This document shows positions 60,801 to 64,000 of a stretch of 64,000 nucleotides of DNA, piece by piece. Numbering within the stretch: position 1 is the stretch's first letter; each line of letters begins with the position of its first letter. The DNA comes from Aplidium turbinatum. Lineage: Eukaryota > Chordata > Ascidiacea > Aplousobranchia > Polyclinidae. Location of the stretch: positions 30,530,498 through 30,594,497 of the forward strand of contig OU964921.1 of the NCBI GenBank assembly GCA_918807975.1, read 5' to 3'. A program made the position numbers and the translations under genes. The notes under the pieces were generated by a model. That model did no database searches, was not told the DNA's origin, and was given only the letters and a program-made list of their open reading frames with translations.

Positions 60801-63255
60801 TGTTAAAGTGCCTACCCTTTGACATGGGACAGTTTTCCTTGCGAATCAGCTGATTTCAGTCATGCGACTCAGCACGTGATATTCTGACCGATCTACTCGA
60901 AAGATTTTTGATACAAAGAAAATTAAGTGAATGTATCGCCACAAGCAGCGTGGCCTAATGGGCTAAGGTTAGGGTAAGGGAATAGTCATTTCGATTGTGT
61001 GGGTTCGATTCCCAACCTCTGCTAATGTTCTTTTTTCTTTTGCAACTGAACTGAGTGCAAGAAGGATCTTAATGACTGTAATCAATTGAGTTTATAAGGA
61101 AAATTGTCAAACCTTGCTTAACCAATGCGCCGCGGCGCAATGTTGGTAGCTGGTTCGCACGGAAAACTGTCCTATGTTAACCCTTTGAAGGTTGGGGGGG
61201 GGGGGGGCTGTCAATTCAACTTTTTTGTATCAACAAGTGTATCTCTAAAACTACTGAGGCTGCGACTACGAGATTTCTTGACTTTTCCTAACTTTTATTC
61301 ACCTCTATTGAGCTGAAATTTTGAGCGATTAAAAGTTATAAATTGAGAGATATAATGCATTTCTCAGCACATCCTCTGAAATATTTCATATTCTGTTATT
61401 CAAAATTTTCCCACCAGCTGGATGAAAGTAATTAATTTGGCCCATGTCTCGTTAATCCTAACTGTTTATGTAAAATTATGTAAAAAAAATTTAATCACAA
61501 CATTGCAATGCATGTTCTTCATTACTCTACCAAAAAATAATGTGTAAACTCACGCTGCAATCACAGTCATAAGTCACCTCAACATTTTAACGTATATGAG
61601 CAGTTCTAAAATTCACATAGTTTTAATTTTTGAATATGCTCAGCGTGAATACTTTTACAAAGTGAATCCAAAATTTTGAATCCGTGCCTTAAAAAATAAC
61701 AGAGATATCACTCCTAAAGCATAAGAAGAATCGACAGCCCCCCCCAAACTGAGCAAAGACTTCAGGAGCCCAACCGCCTAAGGGTTAAAGTGCCTACCAC
61801 GCTTTGCAACGTTTCATCAATAAGAACGTCTACCACTTTAATCTAGATTTTAGATTCATTTCCTACACTTCGATAAATCGCCTACAGTACCTACAATATT
61901 GCATCACTTGTTTGTGCAAATACGATAAGCTCTTGTTCGTGCCATGTTTGCAGTGACAAAGGCGTCGTACACTTTTATAAAGCAAGAAGGCTAATCACGC
62001 TGTTGGCTAGTCATAAATACTAAACTGACATTTTGCGTTGGATAATGAGAAGTATTACTCGTAAAAAATAGAAGTAGCTATAGCCTACTCGTATCACAAA
62101 ACGCTTTGAATATTTCAGGAGTGTAATTATTCAAAGCATTGTACAAATTTAGAAATACAACTGAATATCCATCCATTAATTTTGTGGAAAATCACTGTCG
62201 GAATCCCAAGGGAAAAAGAGCCGGACCAGTTTGTCATAACACGCAGAACTCTCGGACCCGATGCAACGTCACCGTTTGTAATTCAAGTGAGTAACGCGAC
62301 CAAGAAAAGTTGCCACTTTACATCGTTTCAACGTCGTAAGATGATGGCAAATATTCAATGCTTTTCTTATCCGCTTGTTAACTTATTTTAAAATTGTAAA
62401 ATTCTTAAAAGTGCTAAAGCTGTTCAAATACGTTAGATGCAAATTGGAATCCATGGGGTAGTTGGTCTGCGTGTTCAACCTCTTGTGCGGTGGAAGGCAC
62501 AAAAACAAGAGTGCGAGTTTGTTCTGGAGGAGCTGGATACGGGGAAGGAACTTGTTTCGGAGACGTCAAGGAAACAGTTCTTTGTAATTTGACTTGTATA
62601 GATCCCTATGTCCGAGGTAGGTACAAAACTTGCATTTATTTGTAACGATCTTCATCTTAAGGGGTATTTAAAAGTTGTTGGTGTTTTCTATCAGCTAACC
62701 GTATATTGTTCGTTTATGAGGTTTATGTGACAGCATAGACCTACTTTCGAGATTAAGCTTAAATACTTTTTGATATTTATTAACTGTAAAACAACGTTAG
62801 ACATTGAAAATATACCACAAAAGCAGTAAAAAAAAGATGCAAAAATGTCGAGGAAAGGTAGCCAGTGAAAATTTTGCTGCAATCCATCAAAAGATTAAGA
62901 AAGAAACATTAAGAAACATTGTGTGGAAGTGTACAAATTACTACTTAAAATTAAACCTTACAAGCAAACAGACTTACATATAAGCATACTTCACTTTTTA
63001 AAATTGCTTTCTGAAAAACTAAACTCATTCTTTGTGTCAATATCATGTCATTTGATGTTACATTTAATTTTGTTTTTGATAACCAGCTCTCTTTGTGATA
63101 CCCACAACAATTCCGGTGTTAACCACTCCTCCTAGACTTCCAGACTGTATAGATCCATATCGTCCGAGGGAGTACCGAGGTAGAATAGCCAAAACTGTAT
63201 CAGGAGCAATTTGTCAAAAATGGGCATCCAGATCCCCCACGGTTCACAACTATAC
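45891..63255 (+). CDS. Secreted pseudoastacin with kringle and thrombospondin-1 repeats, 3' end outside window
   Basis: Fifteen exons, all in phase: 45891-45951, 48055-48198, 49584-49736, 50385-50563, 52293-52422, 53712-53844, 54118-54342, 55066-55205, 55480-55588, 55928-56025, 56550 (or 56544)-56711, 57618-57723, 62153-62286, 62437-62616, 63087-63255; 707 residues, continuing. Signal peptide 1-21 (KIFAFLCVSSLLVITQG). Antistasin-like cysteines 25-51. Astacin propeptide with GDI at 79-81. Astacin domain about 98-294, from ILRW and YWIPYFF through TCVKF, ACTYFLGR, GC and SLRSDRDQY to ALSSGDKRQI and FNC. Kringle 1 at 306-385, with six cysteines, CRNP and RPWCF. TSP1 at about 402-457 (WAEWGAWSACDKTCGPGWRQ). 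TSP1 at 514-567 region reads WHVWQPWSASTKECGIG, encoded by exon 56550. Kringle 2 at 517-589, third TSP1 (WNPWGSWSACSTSC), start of kringle 3. Zinc motif HExxHxxGxxH is RAIMSAFGFFR (191-201) and SxMHY is SVTNF (247-251), so no protease activity is expected. Most module-border introns are phase 1, as in shuffled extracellular proteins. Confidence 0.93.
46851..47341. mobile_element. hAT-like MITE K
   Basis: Ends CAGTGGTTTTCAACC and, inverse, GGTTGAAAACCATTG; target duplication CTGTAGCC / CTGAAGCC. It lies in the first intron of the pseudoastacin gene. The right end carries CTTAGGGTTCCGCGGAACCC. Confidence 0.88.
49018..49105. mobile_element. Short palindromic MITE, copy 3
   Basis: CCCAGACAGCAAATCAACCA and, inverse, TGGTTGCTTTGCTGTCTGGG, with a TTGATTCAAYGNC-type palindromic centre, in the intron before exon 49584. 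Confidence 0.88.
50564..52292. other. Intron with no recognised element
   Basis: Pseudoastacin intron. 52080-52200 holds an inverted pair around CTAAGTATCATT / AATGATACTTAG with GATCATGTTTACGTTAGTC on one side and its complement on the other, forming a 140-base hairpin-like palindrome, perhaps a MITE. No coding exon was seen. Confidence 0.5.
56810..57045. mobile_element. hAT-like MITE O
   Basis: CAAGGGTCACCAACTGGCGG at the left and AAGTTTGACAACCCCTG at the right, typical decayed hAT ends. Imperfect target duplication CGCTTGAT / CTCTAGAT. In the intron before exon 57618. Confidence 0.65.
59177..59877. mobile_element. hAT-like element M, inside L
   Basis: Ends CAGTGCCGATCTTTGGG and, inverse, CCCTAAGACCGGCACTG; flanks CACTGAC on both sides. 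Both subterminal parts carry GGGCCCGCAAA-like sequence. Confidence 0.85.
59548..59802 (-). mobile_element. Inverted relative of MITE G, inside M
   Basis: The minus strand shares CAGTGGCGTAGCTAGG, GGGGGGTCTGGGGGGC and TTTTGCTATGCC-type segments with 38375-38732, up to AAAGGATAAGATCATG. The end at 59548 is not clean. Confidence 0.7.
60280..60330. repeat. CA-rich microsatellite
   Basis: Interrupted CACACA runs on the plus strand within the kringle-2 intron. Confidence 0.8.
60470..60816 (-). mobile_element. tRNA-core inverted-repeat element, copy 2, inside copy 3
   Basis: Ends GGTAGGCACTTTAACATG and, inverse, CATGTTAAAGTGCCTACC (about 29 paired bases to TATCCA). Perfect target duplication CTTTGACAT at 60461-60469 and 60817-60825, which is the terminal repeat of copy 3. 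The core is on the minus strand (about 60675-60575) with TGGCTTGGCGCAGAGGG, GGGTTTGATTCTC and TTTTTC. Confidence 0.88.
61181..61784. mobile_element. TTAA-target element (piggyBac-like) Q
   Basis: TTAA at 61177-61180 and 61785-61788. Ends CCCTTTGAAGGTTGGG and, inverse, CCCAACCGCCTAAGGG. The left G run (about 14) and right C run (about 9) are part of subterminal inverted sequence reaching GCTGTC / GACAGC. Non-coding. Confidence 0.8.
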
Positions 63256-63739
63256 GTAAGTAAATTACTTGACTTGTGTAGGCCCCACTTGATCCTGCTT
63301 GAAAATCACCAGCCATTGTGCTTGTAAGCCAAATTGTATACGAAAAGAACAAGCAAATCAAAACTATTTTTCTAACTCTTTATCTGGAAAAAATAAACTA
63401 GCTTGCATTTATCATCTTTCAAATAAAGTAGGCCTAACTGCATTTTTGGAAATCAATTGGTTGTTGTAAGATTGGTTATTGCTGGCTTGCAACTAAAACA
63501 ACGGCATTTAAGGTGTAATATACTGCACTAACAGTGAATCATTCACAGACACAGCAAATCAACCGATGGAGTTGCTTATCTCTCAGACTCTTTTTTTGTC
63601 TTATGCCCCAATCACAATCCGCTAATTATAATCACTGATTAGTGATCCACAGATAAACTTTGCAAAAACTAATTCTCGATTAACTAATCAGACATTAAGC
63701 TTAATCGGCCGCTTAGAAAAATCCGCTGGTGAGACCCTC

Positions 63740-63925
63740 GAATAACACTAGTTGGATAAGCGCTCGAGCGGTGCCTAGTGGATGGAATAATACGCAGACA
63801 TCGATACTTTCACAAGCGGAAACTTTAAAATTACAGTATCTAACAGTATCTAACCAGTATCTAACAGTACTAACATTAACAGTAACCAGTATCTAACAGT
63901 ACTAAGCAGTATTTACAGTATCTAA
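63740..63925. repeat. SINE-like piece and ACAGTATCTA simple repeat
   Basis: TAGTTGGATAAGCGCTCGAGC resembles an A-box region, followed by the shared phrase GGTGCCTAGTGGATGGA. From 63831 onwards irregular AACAGTATCTA / CAGTACTA units repeat. It lies in the intron after exon 63255. Confidence 0.55.
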
Positions 63926-64000
63926 GCTTAAATCCAAGTCATCTGGTATGAGGTGTCAACGTGTAATAGTTTATCTGCACAAGAAAAGTAGAATGAGTTT

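Larger units (their letters stand above)
60453..61798 (+). mobile_element. tRNA-core inverted-repeat element, copy 3 (interrupted at both ends)
   Basis: Outer ends GGTAGGCACTTTGACAT and, inverse, ATGTTAAAGTGCCTACC, continuing into GGGACAGTTTTCC and its inverse GGAAAACTGTCC once two inserts are removed: copy 2 at 60470-60816 and a TTAA element at 61181-61784. The core at 60950-61040 has A-box-like TGGCCTAATGGGCTAAGG, B-box GGGTTCGATTCCC and a T-run TTTTTTC. Flanks show only a partial target duplication. Confidence 0.8.

Noticed and set aside
1-64000. CRISPR arrays, rRNA or intact tRNA genes
   Set aside because: Repeats present are transposon or simple repeats; tRNA-like sequences lack a complete cloverleaf and occur as repeat cores.

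Overview
This is a eukaryotic nuclear window from an invertebrate: AT-rich, with genes split into many short exons by GT-AG introns of about 0.1-2 kb (longer where transposons have landed), and heavily loaded with transposons. The gene content (ciliary Broad-minded protein, ZNRD2, 14-3-3, and a secreted astacin/kringle/thrombospondin-1 protein) is metazoan. The astacin plus TSP1 combination, the compact genes and the abundant small DNA transposons suggest a tunicate or another invertebrate chordate. That placement is an inference, not a proof.

Left part (1-22,457, + strand): 25 exons of a TBC1D32 (Broad-minded/BROMI) homologue, beginning inside the gene and running to its stop codon. The intron at 14,948-22,088 is swollen by a LINE carrying a nested Penelope-like element, which itself holds several inverted duplications, a gag-like fossil and a hammerhead-like motif.

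Middle (22,458-26,310, - strand): two compact housekeeping genes converge on TBC1D32. They are ZNRD2 (three exons, zinc ribbon) and an intact single-exon 14-3-3.

26,311-45,700 has no host gene that I can recognise. It is a transposon graveyard. The main structure is a Russian doll of hAT-like elements at 33,672-40,626, in which almost every layer can be peeled off by its terminal inverted repeats and 8-bp target duplications. Two other elements are nested at 28,888-31,874. A further element at 31,887-32,279 has inverted repeats around a tRNA-like core, and relatives of it recur near 60.5-61.8 kb.

Right part (45,891-63,255 and beyond, + strand): a 15-exon gene (3' end outside the window) for a secreted multidomain protein with the order signal peptide, antistasin-like cysteine cluster, astacin propeptide, astacin domain, kringle, TSP1, TSP1, kringle, TSP1, kringle. 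The astacin domain keeps its scaffold cysteines and flanking motifs, but every zinc ligand, the catalytic glutamate and the Met-turn methionine are replaced. It therefore reads as an intact, expressed-looking pseudoprotease. This and the tRNA-core transposon family are the most interesting items in the window.

The genes do not form one pathway; they are unrelated neighbours.
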